Source of the DNA: CAYNHT01 sp964397485
Lineage (GTDB): Bacteria > Bacillota_I > Bacilli_A > RF39 > UBA660
Reading direction: 5' to 3'
Assembly: GCA_964397485.1 (NCBI GenBank)
Contig: CAYNHT010000005.1
Coordinates: 54,994-118,993 of the forward strand
DNA: 64,000 nucleotides
Shown: one piece after another, positions 51,518-60,327 of the stretch
How the letters are laid out: every line of letters starts with the position of its first letter
How positions within the stretch are numbered: position 1 is the first letter of the stretch
Made by a program: the position numbers and the translations under genes
Notes under the pieces: model-generated
The model's database searches: none
What the model saw: only the letters and a program-made list of their open reading frames with translations
What the model was told of the DNA's origin: nothing

Positions 51518-51549
51518 AAAAAAAGTACTAATAAATTATTAGTACTTTT
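51517..51549 (-). terminator. Terminator of the glucosaminidase-like gene
   Basis: AAAGTACTAATA (51522-51533) and TATTAGTACTTT (51537-51548) form a perfect 12-bp stem with a 3-nt loop and T run on the minus strand. Confidence 0.9.
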
Positions 51550-51563
51550 AGATTTGCTTTTCA

Positions 51564-52757
51564 CTACTTTATTAATTGTTTTATTTTTTCTTCTTCTTTT
51601 AAATAGTCGTTTAGATTATATTCACTTATTACCTCTCTTTTTAAATCTGTTACTTTAGAGGGCCATGTATCCTCCCCGCAGTAAATCTTATTCATATTCT
51701 CTTCTAAAGAGCTATTTGGTTTATAATTTTTACTATTCAATGATTTTTGCTTAATATTTAAAAAAGTTCTAACCATAGCTTCTGCACCTATTTCTGGTGT
51801 TTTAAAGCTCATTACATAATATTTGCCTGTTTTTCTATTTCTAGCACGAAGACCCCCAAAATTGTTTTTTTCTATACAAGCAGGTGATGTTCCTTTACCA
51901 GTTTCTAAACGGTGTACTGCAAGCATCGTAGCAAGCGTATCAACATCAGATACACCATGTACTTTTGCAAACTGAATAATTAATTTTTCGCGTTCTAAGG
52001 GTGTTATATCGGATACAATTGGTGTTTTACTTATGCTAGTATCATCATGAAAGTGACTTGCTAGAACACGTATTATTCCAACTTCTTCATTTACATATTC
52101 GTTTTCTACTTCTTCTTTATTTGACTCTATTATTTCCAGTGCTTTTTCCTCATCAATAAAAAACATTTCACTGTACTCTTCAATATTACTTAAATATAAC
52201 GCTTCCTCTTCACTTAATTGCGGTTCCTCTGGAGTTTCTTCTATATATGAATCCTCTATTACATTAGGCATTAATTCTAACACATCGTTTTGTTCTATAA
52301 CAACAGATGTTTCCACTTTTGGAATTCTATCATCTATATCACCAACCGTTACGATTGATGATGGTATAACCAACATTGCGACAATGCTAGCACAACAAAT
52401 TACTCTAGATCCGATTTTTGCCATCTTGTAGTTAGTTTCTTTTTGTAATTTTAAATCCTTAATCATTATTTTCTTGTTAACAGTTTTTCTTATTACTTTA
52501 TCATTAAAGCTTTTAAAAACCCTATCATGATTTAATTGTGAATAGTTTTCTATAACAACTAAGTCATCATTTGTTTTTACAAACAATAAGTTATCAATAT
52601 GTTTTAAAGTAGTTATCTCAGCATCTAATATTTTCATTATGCGGCATTCCGCATTTTTAATCATTGAATCAACAACAACCCATTCATTGCCAATTCGCTG
52701 TCGAATAGAATAGTGGTAACCATCTACATTCTTTCCGATGATAATTCGTTTTTTCAT
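51564..52757 (-). CDS. Membrane-anchored glucosaminidase-like peptidoglycan hydrolase
   Basis: A 397-residue protein with an unusual layout. The first 112 residues are a basic, cytosol-type domain without signal peptide. A transmembrane helix follows (about residues 117-140), then an acidic Glu-rich linker (145-240), then a C-terminal lysozyme-like/glucosaminidase domain with H-R-L-E-T-G-K-G (candidate catalytic Glu) and N-N-F-G-G-L-R-A-R. It would cut glycan strands outside the cell while its N-terminus stays inside. It is preceded by a strong promoter and an approximately 150-base leader. Confidence 0.78.
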   Translation of the reverse strand: MKKRIIIGKNVDGYHYSIRQRIGNEWVVVDSMIKNAECRIMKILDAEITTLKHIDNLLFVKTNDDLVVIENYSQLNHDRVFKSFNDKVIRKTVNKKIMIKDLKLQKETNYKMAKIGSRVICCASIVAMLVIPSSIVTVGDIDDRIPKVETSVVIEQNDVLELMPNVIEDSYIEETPEEPQLSEEEALYLSNIEEYSEMFFIDEEKALEIIESNKEEVENEYVNEEVGIIRVLASHFHDDTSISKTPIVSDITPLEREKLIIQFAKVHGVSDVDTLATMLAVHRLETGKGTSPACIEKNNFGGLRARNRKTGKYYVMSFKTPEIGAEAMVRTFLNIKQKSLNSKNYKPNSSLEENMNKIYCGEDTWPSKVTDLKREVISEYNLNDYLKEEEKIKQLIK

Positions 52758-52917
52758 GTAATCACTCCTCCTTTGAAAAAATTATTATAGAATACCATAA
52801 ATAAACAGGCGGTGTCAACAGTAAAAAAGAAAAAATAAATTTTTTTTATTTTACATCTTTAAGTTCCCTTTATTTATAAAGGAATAAATCATTCTTCCAG
52901 ATTCACTTTACAGTTAA

Positions 52918-52946
52918 TTTATATGTATTTTGTCATATTTTGTCAA
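52918..52946 (-). promoter_or_regulatory. Promoter of the glucosaminidase-like gene with a long leader
   Basis: On the minus strand TTGACA (52941-52946), 17 bases, TATAAA (52918-52923). The leader to the ATG at 52757 is about 150 bases and contains a hairpin near 52865-52888 (TTCC/GGAA stem closed by TTTAT/ATAAA). Confidence 0.75.
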
Positions 52947-52972
52947 CTAAGAAAGATGAAATATGTAAATAA

Positions 52973-52999
52973 AAAAGAGAATATAATATATTCTCTTTA
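52973..52999 (-). terminator. Terminator of trmR
   Basis: AAAGAGAATATA and TATATTCTCTTT pair almost end to end; T follows on the minus strand. It overlaps the trmR stop. Confidence 0.75.
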
Positions 53000-53581
53000 T
53001 TTATTTCTTGTACTAATGGCAACACCATCACCTATATCATAGAAAGTCGTACTAAATTCCTCATTCGTTTTTAAAAAATCAACGTAATCATTCAATTTAC
53101 GTACTAAAGCTCTTAAAGAACGTCCTTTAATTAATTCTGGATTAATAGCAAGCCCATGGAATTTAAGATTATCAGTTACTATAACTCCATTTTCATTTAA
53201 ATTAATCTTGAACTTTTCAAAAAATTTTATATATTGACTCTTAGCTGCATCAATAAAAATTAAATCATACTTTTTTTCTATTTTTACATTAAAAGCATCA
53301 TCTAATATAATGTCAATTCTTTTATTTAATCCAAATTCATTAATATTATTAATTGCCTGATCATAACGATTAATATCACGTTCAATAGTAGTAATAGTTA
53401 TATCATCACTAACCAATGCCATTTTAATAGCAGAATATCCGATTGCAGAACCAATTTCCAATATACTTTTTATATTGTTTTCTTTAATATAAGTAACCAA
53501 AAAGTCAATGCCCTCTTTTTCCATGATTGGGACATTATTTAATTTAGCATACTCCTCTATTTTTGATAATTTATCGATCAT
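52997..53581 (-). CDS. trmR: tRNA 5-hydroxyuridine methyltransferase (O-methyltransferase family)
   Basis: A 194-residue class I AdoMet methyltransferase of the catechol-O-methyltransferase-like group, matching Bacillus YrrM (TrmR), which turns 5-hydroxyuridine at wobble position 34 into 5-methoxyuridine. The AdoMet motif appears as L-E-I-G-S-A-I-G-Y-S-A-I, followed by E-R-D and the metal-site D-A-A-K-S segment. The ATG at 53581 overlaps the mltG stop (ATGA), as in the Bacillus gene order. The substrate-making TrhP1/TrhP2 genes lie downstream past an insertion of three genes. Confidence 0.88.
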   Translation of the reverse strand: MIDKLSKIEEYAKLNNVPIMEKEGIDFLVTYIKENNIKSILEIGSAIGYSAIKMALVSDDITITTIERDINRYDQAINNINEFGLNKRIDIILDDAFNVKIEKKYDLIFIDAAKSQYIKFFEKFKINLNENGVIVTDNLKFHGLAINPELIKGRSLRALVRKLNDYVDFLKTNEEFSTTFYDIGDGVAISTRNK

Positions 53582-54636
53582 CTTTGACAAGTTAGGTATT
53601 TTCTTACATATGCATCATGTTGCGCATATGTCTCAGAGAAGTATGTTTTTTTACTAGATGGGTCGCATACATTGGCCATGAAATAATAATATTTATGATT
53701 GGTTGGATTTAAAACAGCAACGATACTTTTCTCACTTGGCATACCACCAGGCCCTACAGGTAGACCAGTATAGTAGTATGTATTGTAGGGTGAATCAACA
53801 TCCAAATAACCACCATAATCTAAAAGCCATTTATTTATCGCATATCCCAAAGTTGCACAACTTTGAAGTTTCATATTTATATTTAATCTGTTATAGAAAA
53901 CGCCAGCTACAATTGGACGATCACTATCAAGTATCGCCTCATATTCAACTATGCTCGATAACGTTAAAATTTCATGAACTGTTAATTCACTATTAGAAAT
54001 TTCTGTTTGATATTTATTTAATACTTTTTGTAATTGATCTAACATTTTATAGGCCACATATTCTGGGGTTACATCTTTATTTTGAAGTTCATATGTAGAA
54101 GGAAAAAAATAACCTTCTAAAGAATAACGAATAGATTTATTTTTAATTTCGTCTGTTATAAAATCATATTTTTCAATAACAGCATCAATAAACTCGCTAC
54201 TATTCCATACTGTCATTATATCTTCTTTAGAATTATTTGTTTTTGATGCAACAATATCAGCTATTTGTTCTAAATGTTTTCCTTCCGGAACCGTAATTTT
54301 GACAGTATCGGGATTAGTCTTACACCCTTTTTCTAGTTCTTCAACTATCCCTTTTACTCCCATACTTTCACTAAGTTTGTAAGTACAAGCTTCTAGTGGT
54401 TTGGGTTCAAAAATCTTAATATAAATTTTATAAAATAATTCTGATTTTATTAAATTATTTTCCTTTAGAATTGAGGTTATTGTTAAATAAGAATTCCCTG
54501 ATTTAATTTCGATATCCTTTAGTTCCTCATTCTTACTAACAGGAGCAATATTAATATTATACATTGTACAACCTATTGTAATTACAATTGCACTAAAGAT
54601 TACTAAAAATAGTGCAAAATTACTTAATCTTTTCAT
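53578..54636 (-). CDS. mltG: Endolytic murein transglycosylase MltG
   Basis: A 352-residue membrane enzyme that cuts nascent glycan strands and so sets chain length. It has an N-terminal transmembrane helix (about residues 5-24), a LysM-like region and the YceG catalytic part with S-S-I-V-E-Y-E-A (catalytic Glu) and Y-N-T-Y-Y-Y-T-G-L-P-V-G-P-G. There is no clear ribosome binding site before the ATG at 54636. A terminator-like hairpin lies 7 bases upstream, so expression may be limited. It is followed by trmR with a 4-base overlap. Confidence 0.93.
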   Translation of the reverse strand: MKRLSNFALFLVIFSAIVITIGCTMYNINIAPVSKNEELKDIEIKSGNSYLTITSILKENNLIKSELFYKIYIKIFEPKPLEACTYKLSESMGVKGIVEELEKGCKTNPDTVKITVPEGKHLEQIADIVASKTNNSKEDIMTVWNSSEFIDAVIEKYDFITDEIKNKSIRYSLEGYFFPSTYELQNKDVTPEYVAYKMLDQLQKVLNKYQTEISNSELTVHEILTLSSIVEYEAILDSDRPIVAGVFYNRLNINMKLQSCATLGYAINKWLLDYGGYLDVDSPYNTYYYTGLPVGPGGMPSEKSIVAVLNPTNHKYYYFMANVCDPSSKKTYFSETYAQHDAYVRKYLTCQR

Positions 54637-54642
54637 ATACAG

Positions 54643-54667
54643 CAAAAACGAGCTTTTTATTGCTCGT
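54643..54667 (-). terminator. Terminator-like hairpin between the DUF1292 gene and mltG
   Basis: ACGAGC (54648-54653) and GCTCGT (54662-54667) form a stem with an 8-nt loop; T residues follow on the minus strand. It overlaps the DUF1292 stop and ends just ahead of the mltG start. Confidence 0.7.
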
Positions 54668-54950
54668 CATTTACTCCTTTGTTTTTAACTTCTTCTTGAA
54701 GTTCACTTAAAATGGTTTCAATAATTTTCCATTCTTTTTCTGTTTCAATAGGTTGTAATAGCGTTTCTTGTTCTTCCGCATTATAAATTGATGCGTAAAC
54801 TTTAATATTTCCCTCTTCATCAGTAGTATTATCAGTATATACTATATAGCTTTTTTTAGTTTCATCTGATTCAAAAGTAAATAATGCTTCACAATCTACT
54901 TCCTTACCATTATCATCAAACACCTTAAAGGTCATTCTTTCTTCTTTCAT
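54657..54950 (-). CDS. yrzB: DUF1292 protein (YrzB family)
   Basis: A 97-residue acidic protein of the DUF1292 family, with the usual M-T-F-K-V-F-D-D-N-G-K-E opening and the Y-I-V-Y-T-D-N and V-Y-A-S-I-Y segments. The function is unknown. It sits between ruvX and mltG exactly as Bacillus yrzB does, four bases after ruvX, which supports the assignment. Confidence 0.88.
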   Translation of the reverse strand: MKEERMTFKVFDDNGKEVDCEALFTFESDETKKSYIVYTDNTTDEEGNIKVYASIYNAEEQETLLQPIETEKEWKIIETILSELQEEVKNKGVNDEQ

Positions 54951-54954
54951 ATTT

Positions 54955-55374
54955 TCATCCTTTCATTTTATCTAAATACGTTTGTAATATAATGTTTGCT
55001 GCTAGACTATCAACTTTTTGTTTCCTTTTTTTACGAGAAATATCTGCCGCCAACATATAGTTAGTAGCTTCAATTGTTGACCTTCTCTCGTCTTGCATTA
55101 TTACTTCCATATTTAAATATTGTTCTAATTTTTTTTGAAAATCAAGTGCTGTTAATGCTCTTTCTCCGATAGTATTATTCATATTCTTGGGTAATCCTAA
55201 AATAATCTTTTCTATTTCGTATTCTATTACAATTTCTCTAATTTGAGGCAATAGTAATTCATACTCTTCAGACTCAAATCTTATTGTCTTTAACGGACTA
55301 GCGATTGTACAAGTAATATCAGAAATAGATATTCCTAAGGTTTTGCTACCTAGATCTAATCCTAAATAACGCAT
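54955..55374 (-). CDS. ruvX: Putative pre-16S rRNA nuclease (YqgF/RuvX)
   Basis: A 139-residue RNase H-like nuclease of the YqgF family, which trims the 5' end of 16S rRNA precursor. The active-site opening G-L-D-L-G-S-K-T-L-G and the later V-G/L-P-K-N-M segment plus D-E-R-R-S-T are present, with the C-terminal acidic D-S-L-A-A-N. It starts one base after ireB ends, in the alaS-ireB-ruvX cluster. Confidence 0.92.
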   Translation of the reverse strand: MRYLGLDLGSKTLGISISDITCTIASPLKTIRFESEEYELLLPQIREIVIEYEIEKIILGLPKNMNNTIGERALTALDFQKKLEQYLNMEVIMQDERRSTIEATNYMLAADISRKKRKQKVDSLAANIILQTYLDKMKG

Positions 55375-55614
55375 TTATTTAACATAACTCTTTACTAATA
55401 CTTCTAGAATTTCGGTTCTATTGTATTTAGTAAGTTTACTTCTTGCTTCTTTGTGACTAGATATATATCCCGGATCACCACTCATTAAATAACCAACAAT
55501 CTGATTAATAGGATTATATCCTCTTTCTTCCAAAATAGAAATTACTTCTCTAATAGTGTCTTCAATTAACACTTCTTGAAACTTATCAGAACTATAGATT
55601 TTTGTTTGATCCAT
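55375..55614 (-). CDS. IreB-family regulatory phosphoprotein
   Basis: A 79-residue protein of the DUF965/IreB family. It has the motif E-R-G-Y-N-P-I-N-Q-I-V-G-Y-L-M-S-G-D-P-G-Y-I, cut here at G-Y and continued by S-S-H-K. IreB is a substrate of the Ser/Thr kinase IreK in Enterococcus and affects envelope stress and cephalosporin response. The order alaS-ireB-ruvX is widely conserved. Its N-terminal Thr residues correspond to the phosphorylated region, though the exact site cannot be read here. Confidence 0.9.
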   Translation of the reverse strand: MDQTKIYSSDKFQEVLIEDTIREVISILEERGYNPINQIVGYLMSGDPGYISSHKEARSKLTKYNRTEILEVLVKSYVK

Positions 55615-55660
55615 TATTTCACCCCTTTACCCCTTTTATGAATATACTTTTATTTTATCA

Positions 55661-58363
55661 TCAATTGATACTTTTGACAATATTTTTAACCTCATTAATA
55701 ATATTATCAATATTATTTACATCAGTTCCTCCACCTTGGGCAAAGAATGGACTGCCTCCACCATTACCATTTGATTTTAGCGAAGCTTCTTTTACTATAT
55801 TTCCACAGTGAATTTTATCTTTTAAAGAACTTGATGCTTTAGCAAAGAAATTAACATTACTATTATTAATATTTGCAAAGAAAATAAAACTATTTTGATA
55901 TTTATTAGATAAAGTATCAATAACTTGTTTTAAAACATCTATTTCATAACCTTCCAAAACGGTTATTATTGTATCTATCTCACCTATTTTTTCCATTTTT
56001 TCTTCAAATAAACTTAAATTTGATAAAACTTTATTAGTTTTCTCATTAGAATAATTCTTTTCTAACAATTGCACACTTTGCTTTATCTTTTCCATTTCCT
56101 CAAGATTAAAAACTATATCCTTATATGAATGAGGTGCATCATTATTAATATCAAAATTAAATTCTAATACAATTCCTTCTTCTTTTGCTTCTTCAACAAT
56201 TTTTTTAGCTTTTAAAAGTAATTTAATCATGTCATCATTATAAGGCTTAATTGTTTCAAACAGTTCTTTTTCAATATTATCACCAGTTGTAGCTTCAATT
56301 CTATATACATTGCTTCCTTTAGACTCAATACTCTTAATAGCGAACCTTCCGATATTTGAAACATTTTCAACGTGTGTTCCTCCACATAGTTCAATTGAAT
56401 CAGCAATTGTTACTACACGAACATTATCACCATATTTTTCATCAAATAAAGCAACAGCTCCTTTTTGCTTAGCCTCATCTAAACTCATTATATCAACCTT
56501 GGTTAATATATCTTGTTTGACTTTATTATTAACATTTTCTTCCACTTTAATTACTTCATTTTTTGAAATTTTATTTTCATACGTAAAATCGAATCTTAAT
56601 GTATGTTCATCAACCTTAGATCCAGCTTGTTGAACCCCACTATCTAAAATTTCTCTTAAGGCTTTTTGCAACAAATGAGCAGCACTATGATTTTTAGTAA
56701 TACTACTACGCATTTCGGTATTTACAGAAGCTTTTACACTATCCCCTGTATTAATTGTTCCATCAAATTTAACATAATGGAAATGTTGACCATTTGGCGC
56801 TTTAAAAGAATCAATTACTTCTATTGCAATATCTTTAGAGATAATTGTTCCTGTATCTGATACTTGTCCTCCTGATTCTGCATAAAAAGGTGTTTCCTTT
56901 AATACAACATATCCTTCATTCGTTAAACTATCAACAAATGATTGGCCATCAAACAATTTAATGATATTTGTATCTACTTCTAAATTCTCATAACCCACAA
57001 ATTTACTTTCATCTTTGAAATTTATTAATTGTTCATTTTGAACGTTCATACTACTTATATTGTTGCGACTAGATCTAGCTAATTCTTTTTGTTTTTTCAT
57101 ACTTAAATCAAATTCTTCTTTTGAAACTTCGTAACCCATTTCACTAGCATATTCTAAAGTTAGTTCAAAAGGAAATCCATAAGTATCATATAGTTTAAAT
57201 ACTTCTTCACCACTTATTTTTTTATCCTTGCTACTTTCAAATAATTCATTTAATCTTTTTTCACCAGCTATTAAAGTTTTATGGAACAATTCTTCTTCTT
57301 TATTTATTTTAGACATAACTACACTTTGCCTTGGTTCTAAATTGGGATAGTGACTCTTCATAATATCGACTACAACAGGCACTAAAAACGACATAAAAGG
57401 TTTTTCTATTCCTAACATTTTACTATATCTAACTGCTCTTCTAAGTAATCTTCTTAAAACATAATCACGTCCTGTATTACCAAAATTAGCTCCATCAGAT
57501 AATGCGAATGTCAGTGTTCTTACATGATCAGCAATAACTTTAAATGGCATATTGCCAGTATAAGTTTGACCACTAATTTCTTCTATTTTTTTTATTATCG
57601 GCATAAAAAGATCGGTATCAAAGTTAGTATCTACTTCTTGTAAAATTGAAACCATTCTTTCAAGTCCCATACCAGTATCAATATTTTTACTAGGAAGTTC
57701 AGGATAGTCTTCACGATTCATTCCTTCTTTAGCATTATATTGGCTAAATACATTATTCCATATTTCAATATAACGATCATTATCTATTTCTTCTGATAAA
57801 AGTTTTATTCCAAGCCCATCTGGATCATATTTTTCTCCACGATCATAAAAAATTTCACTATCAGGACCGCTTGGACCAGGACCTATTTCCCAATAATTTG
57901 TTTCTAATCTGATTATATGATTAGGATCTACCCCTAGATCAATCCATGCATTATATGCTTCTTCATCTGTTGCATATATAGTAATATATAATTTCTCTTT
58001 TTCAAAACCAATCCAATCAGGACTGGTTAAAAATTCCCATGCCCATGTGATTGCTTCTTTTTTAAAGTAATCACCAATAGAAAAATTACCCAACATTTCA
58101 AAAAATGTTAAATGTCTAGCCGTTTTACCAACATTGTCAATATCATTAGTTCGAATACATTTTTGACTGCTAGCTAATCTTCTATTTGATGGAACGACGC
58201 TCCCATCAAAATATTTTTTTAATGGTGTAACACCTGCATTTATCCATAATAAAGTAGGATCATTAATTGGCACTAAAGATGCACTTTCTATAACTTCGTG
58301 ATTTTTGCTTGACCAAAAATCAAACCACATTTGCCTCATTTCACTTCCTGTTAGTTTTTTCAT
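55661..58363 (-). CDS. alaS: Alanyl-tRNA synthetase
   Basis: A full-length 900-residue class II synthetase. The catalytic domain begins with F-D-F-W and includes the G-M-G-L-E-R motif 3 segment. The editing domain has N-H-S-A-A-H (H-x3-H) and C-G-G-T-H, which hold the metal. The C-terminal domain contains the G-G-G-S-P-F-F-A-Q-G-G-G segment. The start directly follows the stop of the kinase-like gene (TAAATG), so both are read from the T-box leader upstream, which senses uncharged tRNA-Ala. Confidence 0.97.
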   Translation of the reverse strand: MKKLTGSEMRQMWFDFWSSKNHEVIESASLVPINDPTLLWINAGVTPLKKYFDGSVVPSNRRLASSQKCIRTNDIDNVGKTARHLTFFEMLGNFSIGDYFKKEAITWAWEFLTSPDWIGFEKEKLYITIYATDEEAYNAWIDLGVDPNHIIRLETNYWEIGPGPSGPDSEIFYDRGEKYDPDGLGIKLLSEEIDNDRYIEIWNNVFSQYNAKEGMNREDYPELPSKNIDTGMGLERMVSILQEVDTNFDTDLFMPIIKKIEEISGQTYTGNMPFKVIADHVRTLTFALSDGANFGNTGRDYVLRRLLRRAVRYSKMLGIEKPFMSFLVPVVVDIMKSHYPNLEPRQSVVMSKINKEEELFHKTLIAGEKRLNELFESSKDKKISGEEVFKLYDTYGFPFELTLEYASEMGYEVSKEEFDLSMKKQKELARSSRNNISSMNVQNEQLINFKDESKFVGYENLEVDTNIIKLFDGQSFVDSLTNEGYVVLKETPFYAESGGQVSDTGTIISKDIAIEVIDSFKAPNGQHFHYVKFDGTINTGDSVKASVNTEMRSSITKNHSAAHLLQKALREILDSGVQQAGSKVDEHTLRFDFTYENKISKNEVIKVEENVNNKVKQDILTKVDIMSLDEAKQKGAVALFDEKYGDNVRVVTIADSIELCGGTHVENVSNIGRFAIKSIESKGSNVYRIEATTGDNIEKELFETIKPYNDDMIKLLLKAKKIVEEAKEEGIVLEFNFDINNDAPHSYKDIVFNLEEMEKIKQSVQLLEKNYSNEKTNKVLSNLSLFEEKMEKIGEIDTIITVLEGYEIDVLKQVIDTLSNKYQNSFIFFANINNSNVNFFAKASSSLKDKIHCGNIVKEASLKSNGNGGGSPFFAQGGGTDVNNIDNIINEVKNIVKSIN

Positions 58364-58921
58364 TTATAACACTTCCTTTTCTAACATTGCTCTTATTTTT
58401 ATTTCTAAATCGTCTATAGTAGAATCGTTTAATATTTTATAATCATATTTATCATAATCATCTAAATCTACTTCCGTAAAATGTTTTTTCTGTTCTTCAG
58501 TTAATCCATTATCAAAATTAGGTCTTAATACGTGTATAGCAACTACATTGTCATATTCTTTTCTTGGAATATCAACTTCTACTTTTGCCCTTGAATCACT
58601 AATTGTAATGATATCAAAGAAATATGAATAAACCTTTATATCATTGCAAACATTTTTAACAAAGAATAGACTGTCTATTTTTTCTCTAATTACTTGTGTC
58701 CCTAATATTTGTAATAATTCACGAGGTTTAGTATCTTCACTACCATCCCAATTAGATATTTTTTTAGCATATTCTTTTATATAAGAACTATATTGTAAAT
58801 TTAGGGCTTTTAAACCTTTTTCTTCATATATCTTTCTTATAATTTCAGCAACTGTATCTTTTCCGTGACGAGCCTTTCCACATATAATATAAATTTTTGG
58901 ATTGCGACTATATATTTCCAT
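58364..58921 (-). CDS. P-loop (deoxy)nucleoside monophosphate kinase-like protein
   Basis: A 185-residue P-loop protein with G-K-A-R-H-G-K-D-T near residue 15 in place of the usual G-x4-G-K-S/T. The pattern G-K-x-x-x-G-K-D-T is typical of the dNMP-kinase-like group. A later T-I-S-D-S-R-A-K fits the second nucleotide-binding region. The precise substrate is unknown. The ATG at 58921 has GAGGGATAAA upstream. It lies between the alanine T-box and alaS, so an unrelated nucleotide enzyme is controlled by tRNA-Ala charging. Confidence 0.72.
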   Translation of the reverse strand: MEIYSRNPKIYIICGKARHGKDTVAEIIRKIYEEKGLKALNLQYSSYIKEYAKKISNWDGSEDTKPRELLQILGTQVIREKIDSLFFVKNVCNDIKVYSYFFDIITISDSRAKVEVDIPRKEYDNVVAIHVLRPNFDNGLTEEQKKHFTEVDLDDYDKYDYKILNDSTIDDLEIKIRAMLEKEVL

Positions 58922-58942
58922 TTTATCCCTCTTTCTATATAT

Positions 58943-59125
58943 AAAAACCACGGGTTTTCCTAGGAACGAAAAAACCGTGGTACCATCCTATTTTTTGCTT
59001 AATTTTTTTAACGGTTTTACCCGGTAGTTATTACTACACTCTAAAGGAGCTTCAATTAACGATTATATTAGTTTCCACCTACCACTAACTCTCTTTAATA
59101 ATCAGTTAAAATACTTATCTTTAGT
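58943..59125 (-). promoter_or_regulatory. T-box riboswitch, alanine-specific
   Basis: On the minus strand the leader contains AGGATGGTACCACGG (58975-58989), the T-box antiterminator motif, whose TGG-T bulge pairs with the tRNA 3' end. A specifier GCT (59048-59050, alanine codon) sits in G-A-A-G-C-T-C-C within stem I. The terminator stem ACCACGG/CCGTGGT (58947-58953 and 58975-58981) ends in T. Uncharged tRNA-Ala would favour read-through into the kinase-like gene, alaS and onward. A TTGACT near 59124-59129 may be the -35. Confidence 0.9.
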
Positions 59126-59132
59126 CAACGTT

Positions 59133-60278
59133 TTAATCATAAAAATTTAATAAATCATATTTTTCATTGAAGAACACAAAGATTGATTTTGATGCTGCAA
59201 TAATTGGAGTTGCTAAAATCATTCCTATAATTCCCCAATAATATCCAAAAACTAATAACCCTAACATAATTGTAACTGGGTGAAGTTTCATTGTTTTGCT
59301 CATTATAATTGGTTGGAAGAAGTTTCCTTCTAAAAATTGTACTATAATAATAACGATCAGAACAAATAATCCTGTAGTGACATCTTGCGAAAATGCTACT
59401 ACAATTGCTGGTATGCCTCCAATATAAGGTCCAACATATGGGATAATATTAGTTATACCACAAAATAATCCAAATAGCAATGGAGCCTTTATTCCTGACA
59501 TGCTAAGTCCTAATGATGTTGCTATAAAAACTAATGTTGCTGCCACTAAAGTTCCCTGTACAAATCTTCTTAGCGAAGTATTTACTTCATTCATCAAATC
59601 TCTAGCATCTGGTCTAAACTTTTTAGGTAAAAAAGTGACAATAGATTCATTAACGTTATCAAAACTAATAAGTAAATAAAATCCAATTATAAGTCCAACT
59701 AAGAATACTCCAATACCAGAGAATAGTGATTTGATAAAGTTTACGATTGTCTCAGGTAATGATTGTGTTAAACCTAAACCAATCTCTTCTATTTTGGTGA
59801 ACAATTCTGTCTTCATAGATAAGGCATCAAAATTTTTAATGTTACCTAATTTATCAAAAGCACCATCTATCCACACTTTTATAGAATCAAAGATTGATGG
59901 AATGCTACTAGCAAATTCATTTATCTGTTCTAATAAAAGGGGAATGATTGCACTAATTAAAATGAAAAGTCCTCCAAGTAAAATGAAATATGTAATTGAG
60001 GCACCTACTCCTCTTCTTATTCCTTTTCTTTTTAACCATTTTACAAATGGATCAAAAAGCCAAGCAATAATAATACCTATAAACAATGGAGAAACAATTG
60101 TTAAGATTGTTTTTATAAACCCCATTATATTCCACTCTTTAAACAATAATGTTATGGCATATACTCCAATGATTGCGATTAAGACATAAGCAATTTTTAA
60201 AATATTCTTGGTAAGACCAATAACATCATTCAATTTTTTTATATCAATTTCTTTTCCAGCGTTCTTCTTACTAAACAT
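59133..60278 (-). CDS. AI-2E family membrane transporter
   Basis: A 381-residue protein with about eight transmembrane helices in the pattern of the AI-2E (TqsA/PerM) family: an N-terminal pair, a long amphipathic extracytoplasmic stretch (about residues 130-190) and a C-terminal helix bundle with P-Y-V-G-P-Y-I-G-G-I-P-A and V-G-L-I-I-G-F-Y. Members move small solutes or proteins of various kinds, so a link to autoinducer-2 is not implied. It lies just upstream of the alaS leader and the leader begins after its stop. Confidence 0.9.
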   Translation of the reverse strand: MFSKKNAGKEIDIKKLNDVIGLTKNILKIAYVLIAIIGVYAITLLFKEWNIMGFIKTILTIVSPLFIGIIIAWLFDPFVKWLKRKGIRRGVGASITYFILLGGLFILISAIIPLLLEQINEFASSIPSIFDSIKVWIDGAFDKLGNIKNFDALSMKTELFTKIEEIGLGLTQSLPETIVNFIKSLFSGIGVFLVGLIIGFYLLISFDNVNESIVTFLPKKFRPDARDLMNEVNTSLRRFVQGTLVAATLVFIATSLGLSMSGIKAPLLFGLFCGITNIIPYVGPYIGGIPAIVVAFSQDVTTGLFVLIVIIIVQFLEGNFFQPIIMSKTMKLHPVTIMLGLLVFGYYWGIIGMILATPIIAASKSIFVFFNEKYDLLNFYD

Positions 60279-60327
60279 TATAACACCTCAGATTTATTAT
60301 AACATTAACTATTTTCAATGTAAATAC

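Noticed and set aside
59731..60189. Plus-strand frame of 152 codons
   Set aside because: Lies entirely antisense within the AI-2E family transporter and has no family features.
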